Shown: in pieces, positions 1-9,633 of the stretch
How the letters are laid out: each line of letters begins with the position of its first letter
Numbering within the stretch: the first letter of the stretch is position 1
Source: Dimorphilus gyrociliatus
Lineage: Eukaryota > Annelida > Polychaeta > Dinophilidae
Assembly: GCA_904063045.1 (NCBI GenBank)
Contig: CAJFCJ010000180.1
Span: forward strand, 1 to 22,103
DNA: 22,103 nt
Direction: 5' to 3'
Translations under genes and position numbers: made by a program
The notes under the pieces: model-generated
The model's input: only the letters and a program-made list of their open reading frames with translations
Told to the model about the DNA's origin: nothing
The model's database searches: none

Positions 1-617
1 TATTTATATTAAGTGTTTTATAAAGTTTTGTATTAATTTATATGAATTTTTGATTAGTTTTAAATACTTCTCTATTACAAAATTAATCTAATCAATTCCA
101 TTTTTTTTTATTGTTCTACTTTTATTCTCTATTTTTATGAATTAATAAGAATAGTTTATACTTGAAAATGTTATATTTTGTCTTTTTTTAAAGAATATTT
201 CTAACTGGATATTTAAAAATAAATAAATAAGAATTTGTATTTTAATTTTTTATACAACTCTATGAAACTATATAATAACTTAAAACTGTTTTTTTATGTC
301 AACAAGAGTGATAAAATTGTATTAGGTTATTTTTTATTAATAAAAATTTAACAGTAAAAAAAATATAACTGGTTTACCGTAAAAATAGCTTATTAATCAA
401 TATCTTTAAATTTAGAAGCTTATATATTTAATACGAATCAATAATTTATTCTAATATTTGTCTCTTTTAAATAAATATGATTATTTTGTATAGAAAATAT
501 TTATTTTTAAAGTAAAAGTATTTAAAAAGTTTTATACTGAGATTTTGTTATAACTCAATGTTTCTTATACATACTTATTATACGTTTTAGCTGTTTTCAA
601 AATATAAGTTAATATAC

Positions 618-682
618 AATATATAATAGATAATAGATAAATTAATAGATAATAAATAATAGAATTATAATAGATAAGTTGA
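618..682. repeat. AT microsatellite-like run (aatagata)
   Basis: The words aatagata and aataaata recur irregularly here, giving a low-complexity tract. There is no sign of a function. Confidence 0.6.
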
Positions 683-1942
683 TATATGAATTTTTATAAT
701 CATCCAACAGATTTTATTCGATAATTGAATTAGACTGGAATATAAATTAAAATACTTAAAACCTTTAATATAACTTTTTATTTAAAAGTAGAGTGTTTTG
801 AATAACAATCTATTATTTTTATACTAGATTTATATTTTGGGAGTTTCTTATGTTTATTGGTAGTGTTATTTTGAGCTGTAAGAAGTCTTTTTAAAATAAC
901 ATTTAATTAATTTTAGAATAATCGTTAAATGTTCTTCTATATTTATTTTTATCTTACAATCTTTAAAAAAACTTTTTGGTAATATACATAAGTTATATTT
1001 GTTTTGGGTGTGTATTTCTGGTATATTTTTATTTTTAAAGTTAGTTTTATATTTAATTTTAGAATGACCAATTCGCAAGGTTAATGTTGCTGTTTCTTTC
1101 TAATTATTAGTTGAAATGATATAAAATTCTTACGATACGTTTATTTTAAAGATTTAACTTCTCTTTTTATTTATATTTAGACTATTAAATGTTTAAAGTT
1201 GTTAATTGCATCTTTCTACGTATATTCACGTTTTATCGCAGCACTTTTATCAATTTCTATGACTAAACCAGAGCCTTATATCTTAGGTTAATTTTATTGT
1301 TTAGCTTAGCTTAGTATTATAAATCCTTTAATTTATTTAAGAGGATGTGCAAATATATCTATATTGGTAGGTCATTAATTATTTTTGGTGATACTTTGAT
1401 TTTACTGATAACTAGGAATCAAGCGCCCAAATCTTGATTGAATTATGTTTTTTTATTCAAATCCCCACGATAGGACATTTATATAATGCTGTGATACTAA
1501 ATCATTCAAATTTTACATTTTACAAAAATACACCATATCTCGATAGAAAATAATCCCTTTGGATTTAATTGTTGCTTTTGCAATCAACAATAACAAAAAA
1601 AAATTAATTAACCATCATTAATTATTTTTCCATTACTAAAACGTCTAACAAACTTTAACATATTGCAAATAGTGTTAATAATGTTCTTCTGTTATTTGTA
1701 TTTCTTTATTAGTTCTTATTCTATATTAGGTTATCTCTTCTTAACTAAGTATTTTTGTTATGCAAATAAATTTATAATAAGGGGAAAATAATTATATGGT
1801 GTTATATAAAGAATTTCATGTCCGGTCTCTCAAATTAGCTGTTTTTTTATTATTATGGTGAAATATTACATTGTTCACCATGAAATTTGCTTACTAAACC
1901 TCAGTTCATCAATTTTTTAAATTATACATTTTATTAAACCTT

Positions 1943-2137
1943 TTAAACAACCGGACTAAATACTAAAAAAACAAATTTTAAAATGAGAACACTGTTTTTG
2001 TCTTTTCTAAACATCACTTTTACTTTTGTTTGTATGTGTGGGATGGTTATTAATGTATAGTCTCTACTTAAGGCTCTTTCACTTGTTTTTATCATAAAAG
2101 GCTTAAAACCAGCACATCTACAAATATAAAACTTCAA
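1943..2137 (-). other. Short unidentified open frame
   Basis: This is a 64-codon open frame with no ATG; it would have to start at TTG. It encodes two cysteines near the N terminus in a C-R-C context and a basic middle part. I do not recognise a family. It could be a scrap of a zinc-binding domain from a mobile element, or chance. Nothing in the flanks supports a real gene. Confidence 0.15.
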
Positions 2138-2327
2138 TGATTTCTCTTTGCTTATAAACTATAAAAAGATTCCGAATATTTAAATCTAGATTTAACATTT
2201 TTATCTATTCTTCTTTCAGGGATTAATTGTTATCTTTATGACGAATAATTCTAACTTTTTAATTCACGATCAATGGTTAAAATTATAATATTTTTGAAAC
2301 AGTTTGTCTTTTGTTTCTTTACATATA

Positions 2328-2523
2328 CAGAGTGTAAAAAAAGTGGTCGCCTATATTTTTGTTCATATATAAATAATTGGACTATTTATTCTGAATAAGG
2401 ATATACCAAATGTTTTATAATTGATGATTACCCTACTTTTCTATGCTTTTCTTTGTTGATCTTCTTTCTAGTTATTTTAATAAAAAATGTCTTTAAGAAG
2501 ACTGTAAAAAAAAGTGGTCACTT
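2328..2523 (+). repeat. Tc1 left terminal inverted repeat
   Basis: It pairs with 3574-3762 with scattered mismatches. The outer box at 2332-2350 and the inner box at 2503-2520 both contain a poly-A run followed by gtggtc, as expected for two transposase binding sites. Confidence 0.85.
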
Positions 2524-2578
2524 ATTAAAATCTACTTTTTCTCCAATTTGGTATAAAAATTAAATAGAAATACCCAAC

Positions 2579-3564
2579 ATGGGTTGACATTACTCTAACG
2601 ATAAGAAAGGGGGAATAGTACGGATGAAAATTTCTACGATTTTAGGTATTCCGTATTCATCTGTACAGATAATTGTAAAAAAAAAGTAGATTAATATAAC
2701 AAAAAAGTGGGTATGGGAGGAAATGGAGGGTCCAAAATACTTAAAGACATAAATGTGGAATTTCTATATAAGGCAGTAAGAAAATGATAATACTCTATCT
2801 TGCAAAAAATGAATAGGAAAAGTTAAAGCAAAACCAAAGTAGTGAATGTTCGCATATGATAGTAAAAAATTACCTAAACAAGTTAGACTTTATATCGGAC
2901 TCACCGATAAAAAAACAGCTTTTTCAACCAAGGCACATAATTAACTATTTTGAAGCTAGTAAGAGGTGGATAAAAATGCCTGAGAGTAGAATTAAGACAA
3001 TGATTTTTAGTGATTAGTTTAAATTTGACTTATTAAATTCGGATGGAAATATAAAGATATGAAAGAGGAAAGAAGATAGGCTTAATTATACAAAAATCTG
3101 AGGCACATTAAAATTCGGATGAGTGTCTGTAATAGCATGAGGGGGTTCTTATTTAGTATTGAAGAAATTAAATTTATCGATGTAAAGATGGGTACAGCAT
3201 ATTACTGCAACATAATAAGCTCCTGTTTATTTACTCCTTCTATAAAAACTGATTATCTGACTTTTTTTTCGTACAAGTTAACGATCCCAAGCATAAAGTA
3301 AGCTAGTAAAGAATTTTTTTCGGAGAGAACGATGCTAAACTTGAAAGCAGGCCTGCTCAATTTCCTGATTGTACCCCTATAAAAAACTTGTGGGCAGTAA
3401 TTAAGATCAAAATAGGAAATAAATCGTTTAAAACAAGAAGCGAGCTAAAGGCTGCTATAACAGAAGAATGGAATAGAATATCAGTAGAAACTTGTCAGAA
3501 ACTGGCTTTATCCTTAAAAAAAAGAAACTGTTACTTTATAGAGCAAAAGGTGGATACACTATAA
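2579..3564 (+). pseudogene. Tc1/mariner transposase remnant
   Basis: This would be the DDE transposase that cuts and pastes the surrounding element. The frame opens at ATG 2579 but meets a stop at codon 3, and many stops and frameshifts follow. Recognisable pieces, in order, are a helix-turn-helix around 2610-2690 (KGGIV..., then STILGIPYSSV), an SD-stop-FKF stretch near 3005-3025 where the family has TDESKF, and a C-terminal RPAQFPDCTPIKNLWAVIK near 3348-3405 matching the family pattern WPAQSPDLNPIENLW. In this last motif the catalytic Glu is Lys (IKNLW). The C terminus ends at TAA 3562-3564, just inside the right inverted repeat. Loss of the Glu and the many stops make it inactive. Confidence 0.85.
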
Positions 3565-3573
3565 AATAAATGT

Positions 3574-3762
3574 TAATGACCACTTTTTTTTGTTAGTCTC
3601 AAAAAAAATTTTTATTAAAATAACTAAAAAGAAGATCAACAGAGAAAAGCATAGAAAAAGGGGGAATCATTTATAAAACATTTAGGGTATCCTTATTCAG
3701 AATAGAACAGTCAATTATTTATAAATCAACAAAAATATAGGCAACTTTTTTTTTGCACACTG
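3574..3762 (-). repeat. Tc1 right terminal inverted repeat
   Basis: It is the inverted partner of 2328-2523. It ends with CACACTG followed by the target TA at 3763-3764. Small insertions, deletions and substitutions against the left copy indicate age. Confidence 0.85.
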
Positions 3763-3764
3763 TA

Positions 3765-4130
3765 AAACATTTCTTATATTTCTGTACCGTTTATAATTTA
3801 TTAACCGACGTTTGTTGTATTAACATTAAACTTTTTATACTGTACTTTAATTGAATTTCATCGTCAAGTAAAATTCTTGATGAACATTTCTGATACTAAA
3901 TGTATAAACTAGAAACCTTTGTTTAATCACTAAAATAAATAATTTATAAAAAAAAGAATCACCAAGTTTTTATCATTTACTCACCGTAGCTTTATATACA
4001 TAGAAAAAATATATAACTTTTATATTAGCACTTTTTATAGTTTCGTATACTAGTCGCTTTATTTTGTACTATTTATTTCTAAGTCTTTTTTAGCGCGTCT
4101 AAAAAAAAATCTCAAATTAATATTTTAAAA
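3765..4130. other. AT-rich intergenic stretch
   Basis: I see no open frame, repeat or recognisable motif between the Tc1 element and the minisatellite. Confidence 0.6.
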
Positions 4131-4345
4131 GTTTGTCTTTTAGAATAAACAAAATCTTATACTTATAGTACTTCAAAAGTTTGTCTTTTAGAATAAACAA
4201 AATCTTATACTTATAATATTTCAAAGGTTTGTCTTTTAGAATAAACAAAATCTTATACTTATAATATTTCAAAAGTTTGTCTTTTAGAATAAACAAAATC
4301 TTATACTTATAGTACTTCAAAGGTCTGTTTTTTAGAATATTCTAT
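4131..4345. repeat. 48-bp minisatellite, about 4.3 copies
   Basis: Units start at 4131, 4179, 4227 and 4275, with a partial fifth at 4323. Each begins gtttgtcttttagaataaac and is exactly 48 bp. Copies differ at one or two positions (aaaa/aagg, agtac/aatat). Because 48 is a multiple of three and the minus strand has no stop, a 67-codon frame (4117-4320) of 16-residue repeats rich in K, Y, I and L appears. I see no start context or homology that makes it a gene. Confidence 0.9.
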
Positions 4346-4947
4346 ATTTTTGTTAATAAATTGATATTTAGGCAAATCTACCCGTTTCTTTACCTATCTA
4401 AATAAACATTTCATATATTCTAAATTTCTAATCATACCACAATAAAGATATTAAAACATATAATGTAATAAAATAGACAGGGTTTAAAAGACTACTTAGC
4501 TAATTTGGTTTTTTTAAAATTTATGTTCATTCTGTAGATAAAAAAGCGAGTTTATAATCTTTTATATTTATAGCTTTTCTACTAAAACTCTGTATTTTGT
4601 ATGTAATTTTTTAATTTCACATTCAACTTAATTATTTTTTAAGAGTTTTATAGTTTTTTGATAACTGAATATAAAAATTTAATATATGAATGAATGTAAC
4701 AATTAAAGTATAGATCGTATCTTTGGCTTTGGAATTACAAAGTTTTAATCTTCTAATTTTTTTTAAAAGCTAAAATATTAAGCCTTAAATCTTGCTACAT
4801 GTTTTTAGTAAATGTATAAATAATGAAAATAAAAAAAAAGTCGAATTTTATCAAAAACTGTTTATTGATGATAAATAGTCTTTTTAAACACCAGACTTGA
4901 AGATAGTCAAGATCAGAGGAACTTTGAATATCAATGGTATGGGTATT
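4346..4947. other. AT-rich stretch without a gene
   Basis: I see no supported coding frame here. A minus-strand frame that reaches 4884 is an overlap of the gene at 4948-5286, not a separate gene. The stretch lies downstream of that gene. Confidence 0.5.
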
Positions 4948-5286
4948 CTACTCCATTTGAATTTGAGATGTATCTCTTCTTTGTTTTGGGTCTGATCTAC
5001 TACCTTTAGGCCTAGTTTCATTTTCATGTGTAAATGTTTGATCATATGGTCCTGTATTGGTATTTTGCTCATATGGTGTAGTTCTTTTTTCACTTTCAAA
5101 ATTTACTTGGTCGGGTGTAAATGGTTTGGTTATGCTTTTGATAGAAGGATCTAGTTTATACCTATTCGTAATTCTACCAAATCTCTTAGGTTCTGGAATT
5201 GTCGGTGGTGGTGGTGGAAGGTTGTTGATATGGTTTGAATTGGGATTTGAATGAGAAAAAACTATACTAAAGAATGAAAACATCAT
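4948..5286 (-). CDS. Small secreted-type protein, divergent family member
   Basis: The protein has 112 residues. I do not recognise a known family. The N terminus (MMFSFFSIVFSHS) is short and hydrophobic, like a minimal signal peptide or anchor. A PPPPP run follows at residues 24-28. The rest is polar and charged, with two related PYEQ / PYDQ motifs. Residues 43-53 (YKLDPSIKSIT) match residues 55-65 of the protein at 15118-15531 at 7 of 11 positions, linking it to the family at 14166-16040. It lacks the later N-P and K-E-L-G part of the core, so it is either a divergent or a C-terminally truncated member. The start is the first ATG pair. Secretion is inferred from the N terminus only. Confidence 0.6.
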   Translation of the reverse strand: MMFSFFSIVFSHSNPNSNHINNLPPPPPTIPEPKRFGRITNRYKLDPSIKSITKPFTPDQVNFESEKRTTPYEQNTNTGPYDQTFTHENETRPKGSRSDPKQRRDTSQIQME

Positions 5287-5459
5287 ATGGTCAAAAAAGC
5301 TTGTTTCTTTTATAATTTAGAACACGTGTATTTCTCTTTCCAAAAAAAAATATAATTACGATATTCTGAAAAGTACAAACGTTTTTTATATATTTAATCT
5401 TATTGAAATAATTTTTTTTTGGAAAGACGACTTCATTTTGTATTTTAAGTAATAATAAT

Positions 5460-5830
5460 GGCTGGAGTACCAATCTGTTCTACCATTGGTGTGTGTCAAA
5501 AAAAAAAATTTAACCTTGTAAAATGAATAATTTTTTGAATAATAACATTAAAAACTTATTAAAGAGTTATTGTAAATTCCCAAGATATTGTGAATTATGT
5601 ATGGTAGTGTATCTATTACACTAAAAAAACTTAACTTTACATATAAGTGTAAAAACGCTCATGAGAAGGAAAATTGTATTTAAAAATACTATTTTTATAG
5701 AACAAATTACTGTTTTTTAAATAATATGGTTATTTGCGTAATTATAACATAGATCAAATCATAAGAATAGCAAAAAAAAAACATAATAAATTTATAGTTA
5801 TTTCTACCTTAATTTTATTTAGCATAAATA
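5460..5830 (+). mobile_element. Broken, 3'-truncated Merlin copy
   Basis: The sequence begins with ggctggagtaccaatctg, the same left inverted repeat as the intact Merlin element at 16333, and follows it to about 16755. From 5460 to 5808 (349 bases) it matches 16333-16720 (388 bases), with every difference a small deletion and no substitution that I can find. The reading frame is destroyed throughout. Beyond about 5835 the similarity stops, and there is no right inverted repeat, so the catalytic D, D and E regions are absent. Either this is a real decayed fragment or some of the deletions are assembly errors. Confidence 0.9.
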
Positions 5831-7414
5831 GTGTTTCATGACTCTATTGGAAATAAAAAGGAGCTTTTCCAAAGGAATTTAGTGTCTCCTGAAAACTAAA
5901 ACTTTGTTTAATAATTGTGCTAACATCGTCTTATGTTTTACAATAATTGTTTTTTAATAAACCACTTTACCAAAATACTGGTGAATTTTCAATTTACAAC
6001 TCATTATTCTCTTGTATAAATCATCTTATGATATTCATAATTACTTGTTTTCAAGTAAGTTATTTGGACTTGAAATCTATCGTTATTTAAGCATAAGCTC
6101 TATTTTCTATGTAATATTCGATTTACTGATGAATATTTAATTCATGATGCTTTAATGACACAGTAATTTTCTATTTTTTAAGCCGCTTGTGTTTCTTAAC
6201 TTAATAAGACACTATTATTTATCTCTGTATTGATAAGTACGTCCCTTTTTCATTAAAAAGAGTTGATTTATTTTCTTAATAAATTTAAAAATTATAAACC
6301 TGATCATAGCACTTTAGAAAACACAATATATCATAATAATAAAAGTTTTTAGTTTTAAACTTAATATCTAAATTTTTGGTTATTTTAAAAAACTTTGTTC
6401 ATTTTTAAGAAGAATGAAATTTTTTTACTAACACTGAAATACCTAAAATACTAGATAAAACAAAAAAACTATCTTTACTTGAATCATATATAATAACACT
6501 TATTTATTTAATATGATATTTCTTAACATTAAATTCTAAAAAAACAGTGAACATTTATTTGGTTAAATATAAAATGTTAATAACAGTAACACCAAGATTC
6601 TTTTAAGTTGAACTACGACTTTTAATAGTAAATAAAATTAAAAAAGCGAAAGTATTATTTATTGGTAAAAAGTCGTTTTAAGAGTTCAAGAAGCGCAAAA
6701 CCAAGTAAAATAAGAATTCTATTATATTAATTTTGTTTGCTATAGTGTTGAGAAAGCTTTTTAATTAATTTTATATATTTATTAAGTAGTTATTTTGTAC
6801 CTAATTAAATATTCGCCTTTTGATAGAAATGTTTGTATACTCATGGGAAACCTAAAAAAAATAATAACCAATAGAAATAAGGCCCAATATTGTGATAATT
6901 AAAAATAAGATATAGAATATCAATTAATTTATAAAAGATAATTTACAAGTTTATCACGTATTAAAACAGGTGTATTAAGTTAATAGACACAAAGGTGAAA
7001 TGGTAATTATAGATGTACAAGAACTTTTTAGTTATTTCTTCTGTAGTCTTTTTACGTTTTTTGTACTTTTTAACGTCAAGCATTAGAAGAAGAACTAACG
7101 AATGTTTAGTTTATGACGCAAAATAATAATATAATATGAATTTAATATGAAATACACTCCCTGTTATTTATTACAAGCAAGCTTCAACAAAGCTAGGTCT
7201 AATAAAGAATAGAATATAATGTAATTAAAGTCACTGAATGAAATTTATAAAACACAAGGTATCTACTGATAATATTTGATGATATTGTATAAATTGTAAA
7301 CTCTACAACTTAATGAGATTGTCAGTTTTCAATTCAAAAATTAAAAGGTATATTTATATAGTGTTAGTAGCTTTTTTATATATAATGTGATCGAAAAAAA
7401 TTCTTATGAAAAAA
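5831..7414. other. Long AT-rich stretch without a gene
   Basis: Nearly 1.6 kb holds no supported gene, RNA or clear repeat. A few coding-like scraps (for example near 6640-6720) are too short and broken to assign. Confidence 0.55.
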
Positions 7415-7430
7415 GAATATGAATATAACT
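7415..7430 (+). repeat. 16-bp direct repeat flanking integrase transposon (left)
   Basis: The sequence gaatatgaatataact is repeated exactly at 9063-9078, immediately outside both ends of the transposon. It looks like a target-site duplication but is far longer than the 4-6 bp usual for integrase-type DNA elements. Confidence 0.75.
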
Positions 7431-7628
7431 TGTTGCATGTAATTGTGCCCCATATAATATGGGGCGGGATCGATATAGCTTTTTAAAAAAAATTAAATTG
7501 GACGTGGTTAAATTTTAAATTCGTTTTAAATTAGGAAAGGGTCTGGTATTTAATTGTGGCCCCTACCTAATTACCATGAAAGAGTTTCTATATACGGATT
7601 TTAATTAGTATGGAAGGGTTGTAAAATA
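7431..7628 (+). repeat. Integrase transposon left inverted repeat
   Basis: It pairs with 8863-9062 with moderate divergence. The best-preserved parts are the outer ccccatataatatggggc block and the inner block around taattagtatggaagggttg. The last dozen codons of the integrase frame (7588-7628) lie inside this repeat. Confidence 0.85.
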
Positions 7629-8855
7629 GTTTTTTAAAATAATTAATAAACTTTTTAAGTTTGGTTTTTGCTATTATTTTCATCCTTTCATGACTATTAC
7701 ATAATATTAAAGTATTGTCATTATTAATTTGATGGTCCTTATAAGTTTCTGTTTCATATAGAGAGTTTTCAATTATAGTACTGCTGTTTAGTCTACTAGG
7801 TTTGTAGTCTTTTAGTAATAGAACTTTATCTCCTATGGTTATATTAGTAAAGTAGCTGGTTTCTTGTTCCCTCCTATAACTAATAGCATATGACTGATAT
7901 CTTTCCCTAACTATTATTGCGTTATCATTCATATTAGTGATTTGGTACAATATACTCGGGTTCTTTCCTCTAAATAAAATAAATGGCTTTGTTCTTGTTG
8001 ACTGGTGTGGTATTATATCTATAAACTGTTTCTTTTAAGTGTTTAGTCCATTGGAACGTATTCCCTTCATTTACCTTTATCAGCTTATTTTTTAAAGCTA
8101 TATTAAAACGCTCCACTTGCCCTTGACTCTGCGGATGATAGGGCCTTCCTCTTATATGCTTTACTGTATACTTTTCTAAAACATATTTGCCCCATTTATG
8201 CACAAATTCTCGTCCATTATCGGCGTGAATACTTTTCCATGGGCCTTCGCTTTAAAACAGTTTTTCATGTATGTCACCAAATATACAGCCATGCTTTGAA
8301 GCAACTGGATACACAAAGCCAAATTTAGAAAATGAATCAATCATTGTATAGCAGTACTTCATCCAGCCATTTATATTAGAAAAGTTCGAAAAATCGGTAA
8401 GGTCGACCATTGGTCTTTCATTAGCGGCAGTAGGTATGATTGCAGCAATTTTTTTTGTTATAACAGGTGGTTTAATTTTTGACAAGATTCGTACTTAGAT
8501 ACAAATTTTTTGACGTCAAGTTGTTTTATTCCATAATATTTCCCATTTATCTATATAAAGATCTTGTTTATACCCAAATGATCTGGCTCATGGTATTTTT
8601 TAATTATTTTCTGTTTCAAAACCAGTTCATAATCACATATTATCAGTTTCCCCCATATCATCTTTCCTATAACGAACTCACCACTTTTAGACCCAAGTCT
8701 TGGTTCCTCCCTCTAGAACTCTTCTTTTATTCTTTACTGAGACCCTTTTTATATACTTTATGCATGAGGTATCTACCTATGGAAGTTTTTTCCTCTAATG
8801 ACTCTATCTTTATTAAATTACCCTTATTTTATTTAAAAAAAAGATTTTTCCACAT
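7588..8855 (-). pseudogene. Integrase / transposase (rve family), frameshifted
   Basis: It would catalyse strand transfer of the element's ends. Reading the minus strand from ATG 8855, an N-terminal zinc-binding region contains YHEPDHLG (the HH pair) and YESCQK, where the first of the two expected cysteines is Tyr. The catalytic core follows, with D in MVDLTDF (8402-8404), D in HADNGREF (8219-8221) and E in GQVERF (8111-8113). The second D and the E are separated by 35 residues, the D,D-35-E signature of integrases. A C-terminal domain runs to the stop at 7588. The frame has an early TAA, an in-frame TAA at about 8250 before SEGPWKSI, a frameshift just after ESCQK, another near 7965, and further breaks upstream. 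The catalytic residues themselves survive. Confidence 0.85.
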
Positions 8856-8862
8856 ATCTAAT

Positions 8863-9062
8863 TATTTTACAACCCTCCCATACTAATTAAAATCCATATA
8901 TAGAAACACATTCACGGTAATTAGGTAGGGGTTCACAATTAAACACCAGATCCTTTCTTAATTTAGAACAAATTTAAAATTCAAGCAAGTTCAATTTTAT
9001 TTATTTTGAAAAGTTATATCGATCCCGCCCCATATTATATGGGGACAAAATTACATAAAACA
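8863..9062 (-). repeat. Integrase transposon right inverted repeat
   Basis: It is the inverted partner of 7431-7628, with the same near-terminal palindrome at about 9029-9045. The integrase start codon lies 8 bases inside its inner edge. Confidence 0.85.
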
Positions 9063-9078
9063 GAATATGAATATAACT
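9063..9078 (+). repeat. 16-bp direct repeat flanking integrase transposon (right)
   Basis: It is an exact copy of 7415-7430 (gaatatgaatataact) directly after the terminal AACA of the element. Confidence 0.75.
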
Positions 9079-9149
9079 ACACTTATTAACTATATTTGTA
9101 AACTGAATGCATATGGGAATGTAATTTAATGATAAATGTAGAAATTTAA

Positions 9150-9431
9150 TTTATAGAATTAGAAAAAAAATCTGGGAAAAAACAAGCATCTTGTATAGAG
9201 AAACCTAAAGTAAAAAATTTAGAATACTCTTATAGTTAAACCACCAAAAATATTAAAATTTTGCCTTTTTTAAAACAAATAGCAAATTTTTTATATTTTT
9301 TTCTAAAAAAGGGCCAATTTACTATTTTAGCTTTTTCTTTCATTGGTGTTTTAGGTCTTCTATATGCAGTAAATTATTGTACTGTAAGAGATTTCTATTT
9401 CATTTATGGCTTTAAAATAAACTTTAGTTAA
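9150..9431 (+). pseudogene. Possible relic of a single-pass membrane protein
   Basis: One frame is open from 9150 to 9431 except for a TAA at 9237-9239. The first part is lysine-rich and polar. The second contains KKGQF followed by a hydrophobic segment, TILAFSFIGVLGLLYAV, and a short polar tail ending at TAA 9429-9431. A short cytosolic part, one helix and a small tail would suit a tail-anchored or translocon-type small subunit, but I cannot name one. No ATG opens the frame, so it is a relic or chance. It lies about 200 bases upstream of the LRR gene. Confidence 0.25.
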
Positions 9432-9633
9432 TTTTTTTAAGATCTTTTCTTTTAATAAAAAAAATTATTAGCGTTAAGAATTTAAGTAGAGAATTATTTA
9501 AATATGATATTAGTATACTTAGTTTAAAACGACTTTAAATATACCAAAAATGGAATTGTACTGTAATTATTGGTATTTTAGTTTATATAAGATTTATTAA
9601 AAATGAGATATGCTTCCTTTATTATTTAGTAAA

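Larger units (their letters stand above)
1..2325. other. Gene-poor AT-rich stretch
   Basis: I see no convincing gene in this stretch. It contains short open frames on the minus strand (about 866-1078 and 1943-2137) that lack an ATG start and match no family I recognise. An 8-bp inverted repeat lies at 1855-1862/1874-1881 (atggtgaa / ttcaccat). The rest is A/T runs. It may be old, fully decayed transposon DNA, but nothing readable supports that. Confidence 0.6.
2328..3762 (+). mobile_element. Tc1/mariner element, inactivated
   Basis: The element is 1435 bp and is bounded by TA on both sides (2326-2327 and 3763-3764), the target site of Tc1/mariner elements. Its ends read CAGAGTG and, on the other strand, CAGTGTG. 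Inverted repeats of about 190 bp lie at 2328-2523 and 3574-3762. Each repeat carries an outer and an inner copy of a short box ending aaaaagtggtc, the IR/DR arrangement of Sleeping Beauty-like Tc1 elements, where the boxes bind transposase. The enclosed transposase gene is heavily broken, so the copy is not autonomous. Confidence 0.9.
7431..9062 (-). mobile_element. Integrase-only DNA transposon (Ginger-like), decayed
   Basis: The 1632-bp element starts TGTT and ends AACA. Inverted repeats of about 200 bp lie at 7431-7628 and 8863-9062. Near each tip is a 17-nt palindrome (ccccatat, a, atatgggg). The only gene is a retrovirus-type integrase on the minus strand, with no reverse transcriptase and no LTR-type direct repeats, so this is a cut-and-paste type element. 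Ginger elements, which derive from Ty3-like integrases, have this plan, but their usual target duplication is about 4 bp, while here a 16-bp direct repeat flanks the element. It could instead be a Maverick fragment or a new group. Confidence 0.75.

Noticed and set aside
866-1078. Minus-strand open frame of 70 codons
   Set aside because: It has no ATG start and no motif, and similar frames are expected by chance in lysine-rich AT DNA.
1395-1480. tRNA-like word ttcaaatcc
   Set aside because: The flanks of this T-loop-like word do not pair into a 5-bp arm, and no matching A box or acceptor stem is present.
3119-3301. Plus-strand open frame of 60 codons
   Set aside because: It lies inside the decayed Tc1 transposase in a different frame and has no family match.
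4131-4345. CRISPR array
   Set aside because: The units are contiguous without unique spacers; it is a plain tandem repeat, and the context is eukaryotic.
5057-5254. Plus-strand open frame with a GGGGG run
   Set aside because: It is the antisense shadow of the PPPPP-containing gene at 4948-5286.
5291-5473. Minus-strand open frame of 60 codons
   Set aside because: It runs into the left end of the Merlin relic and shows no signal or motif.
8479-8886. Plus-strand open frame of 135 codons
   Set aside because: It lies antisense to the integrase pseudogene, whose domains are recognisable on the minus strand; the plus-strand product is only hydrophobic low-complexity sequence.
7431-9062. LTR retrotransposon
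   Set aside because: The terminal repeats are inverted, not direct, and no reverse transcriptase, protease or RNase H is encoded.
9258-9431. Sec61-gamma/SecE
   Set aside because: One helix after a lysine-rich part fits in outline, but the conserved residues after the helix are not convincing and there is no start codon.
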